This document shows positions 63,195-64,000 of a stretch of DNA of 64,000 nt, in pieces. The position numbers and the translations under genes were made by a program. How positions within the stretch are numbered: the stretch's first letter is position 1; each line of letters starts with the position of its first letter. This DNA comes from Actinomadura sp. NBRC 104412 (GTDB lineage Bacteria; Actinomycetota; Actinomycetes; Streptosporangiales; Streptosporangiaceae): contig NZ_BSTM01000002.1 of NCBI RefSeq assembly GCF_030269515.1, positions 372,001 through 436,000 on the forward strand. Reading direction: 5' to 3'. Under the pieces are notes generated by a model that did not search any database, was not told where the DNA came from, and saw only the letters and a list, made by a program, of their open reading frames with translations.

Positions 63195-63680
63195 TCATGA
63201 CGTGGTGAGGACGCCGCCGCGGCCGGCGTCCCGTGGCGGGTGGAAGTCGCGGAAGGTGAACGCGCGCGGCGAGGGCCCCTCGGCGCGCAGCAGTTCCAGG
63301 CGCTCGACGCCCTCGTCCAGTGAGGGGATGTGCCCGGCGGGGATCCACCACAGCACCAGGTGCGGCTCCACGTGCCGCTCGAACCATTCGCGGCGGCGGC
63401 GCAGCGCCTCCAGGTGCGCGCTGCGGTACACGTAGTTCCACAGCGCCTCGCGTCCCTCCCACACCGAGAAGTTGACGATCACGTCGGCGCCGACGGGACG
63501 CAGCGCGGTGGCGTCGGGCGCGCCCTCCTCCACCAGCCGCCAGACGAACCCGGGCGTGCCGTCGGCGAGCGCGTTCAGGGGACCCAGGAGCTCCACGAAG
63601 CCCGCCATCTCGGGATGGTCGAGCGGGAGCCGGAGGGTCGCGACGTTGAACTGGGCGAGATGGAAGAGGTGACCGGGCAT
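63195..63680 (-). CDS. DUF3291 domain protein
   Basis: The 161-residue product is a DUF3291 protein with the dimeric alpha-beta barrel look. It has HLAQFNVATLRLPLDHPEMAGFVELL, PGFVWRLVEEGAPDAT, and LWNYVYRSAHLEALRRRREWFE. Members are small cytoplasmic proteins related to monooxygenase-like barrels, but no reaction is known. It converges with DUF3866 across 24 bases. Confidence 0.88.
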   Translation of the reverse strand: MPGHLFHLAQFNVATLRLPLDHPEMAGFVELLGPLNALADGTPGFVWRLVEEGAPDATALRPVGADVIVNFSVWEGREALWNYVYRSAHLEALRRRREWFERHVEPHLVLWWIPAGHIPSLDEGVERLELLRAEGPSPRAFTFRDFHPPRDAGRGGVLTTS

Positions 63681-63711
63681 GCGCCCAGCCCACCACGCCC
63701 TTCCCTCTATG

Positions 63712-64000
63712 TCAATCCCTGTTGTTTTTAGAAGCCTCGGCCACGACGCAGCACCAGCCCGGCCGCGCGTCGATCCGCACCCGCACCGCCTCCGAGCCCC
63801 CCAGCAGCCCCTCCAGCAACGCCAGGTTCATCCCGCACACCAGCGGCGGGAACCGCTCCGACAGCGCGTGGAAGGGGCAGTTGCGCATGCGCAGCACCCC
63901 GCCGTCCATCCGCGGCTCGTAACCGCGCCGCTCCAGCAGCGCCGCAGCCTCCTCCAGGCCGCCGCAGGGACCCCCGGCCTGCTCGCGCAGCTCCGCGCCG
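63712..64000 (-). CDS. HTH regulator C-terminal part (SufR/ArsR-like), partial
   Basis: Only the last 95 or so residues are in the window; the gene continues past the right edge. The visible part has ERRGYEPRMDGGVLRMRNCPFHALSERFPPLVCGMNLALLEGL and ends GWCCVVAEASKNNRD. The spaced Cys residues in NCPFH, VCGMN and WCCV match the cluster-binding C-terminal domain of SufR/ArsR-like winged-helix regulators. An iron-sulfur or metal sensor is a reasonable guess. The DNA-binding half is not visible. Confidence 0.7.
   Translation of the reverse strand, partial: GAELREQAGGPCGGLEEAAALLERRGYEPRMDGGVLRMRNCPFHALSERFPPLVCGMNLALLEGLLGGSEAVRVRIDARPGWCCVVAEASKNNRD

Overview
This window comes from a very GC-rich actinomycete chromosome. 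GTG starts, ATGA/GTGA overlaps between neighbouring genes and leaderless -10-to-start arrangements are all common. An order such as Streptosporangiales (Actinomadura/Thermomonospora-like) would fit, but the sequence alone does not fix the genus. There are no rRNA or tRNA genes, no CRISPR array and no intact insertion sequence.

Left end (1-9.4 kb): a 5'-truncated DUF3152 metallopeptidase-like gene, an IMPACT/YigZ gene, and a sensor histidine kinase that breaks off just after its H box. A 1.8 kb decayed, repeat-rich stretch follows (about 2050-3855). Then comes a minus-strand gas-vesicle cluster, 5' to 3': Lys/Ala-rich ORF, gvpA (broken), gvpF, gvpG, gvpO, gvpJ, gvpL, gvpS, gvpK. A secreted beta-propeller-like protein gene follows.

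Glycerol block (9.5-16.4 kb): glpF-glpK-glpD on minus, divergent from a GylR-type IclR regulator and a second glpK on plus. From 16.5 to 24.7 kb lie a zinc-ribbon membrane protein, a LysE exporter, a truncated kinase-like membrane protein, a moxR-DUF58-vWA operon, two methyltransferases, an EF-hand protein and a glycerophosphodiesterase. An orphan Phd-type antitoxin and a twin clpP operon follow.

Core block 1 (26.7-30.5 kb): rbpA with a consensus sigma-R promoter, then fxsA, ppm and lnt. This resembles the Rv2050-Rv2053c neighbourhood of Mycobacterium tuberculosis. Core block 2 (47.2-61.9 kb): an M24 peptidase, a 5'-3' exonuclease, helY, tatC, tatA, pafC and pafB, resembling Rv2089c-Rv2096c.

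Between the two core blocks lies accessory material. The most striking part is a lysine-fermentation-type set: kamA, kdd, kamD, kamE and kal. The cleavage enzyme Kce is not in the window. These genes are interleaved with a DUF4239 protein, a proline-rich membrane protein and a DUF2252 protein. Further on are a P450 with a probable leaderless promoter, DUF3616, DUF1707-FHA and F420-type oxidoreductase genes, an Lrp regulator, and a LacI-msiK pair with two identical 14-bp operators. A Crp/Fnr regulator, a heme-oxygenase/DUF2470 pair with twin dyads, a protein with two separated DnaJ-type half-fingers, and a CopD-CtaG fusion lie inside the second core block.

I did not find a convincing unknown defence or biosynthetic system. 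The best leads are the lysine cluster, the decayed gvpA in an otherwise intact gvp operon, the mosaic repeats at 2.5-3.3 kb, and several well-formed operator arrays.
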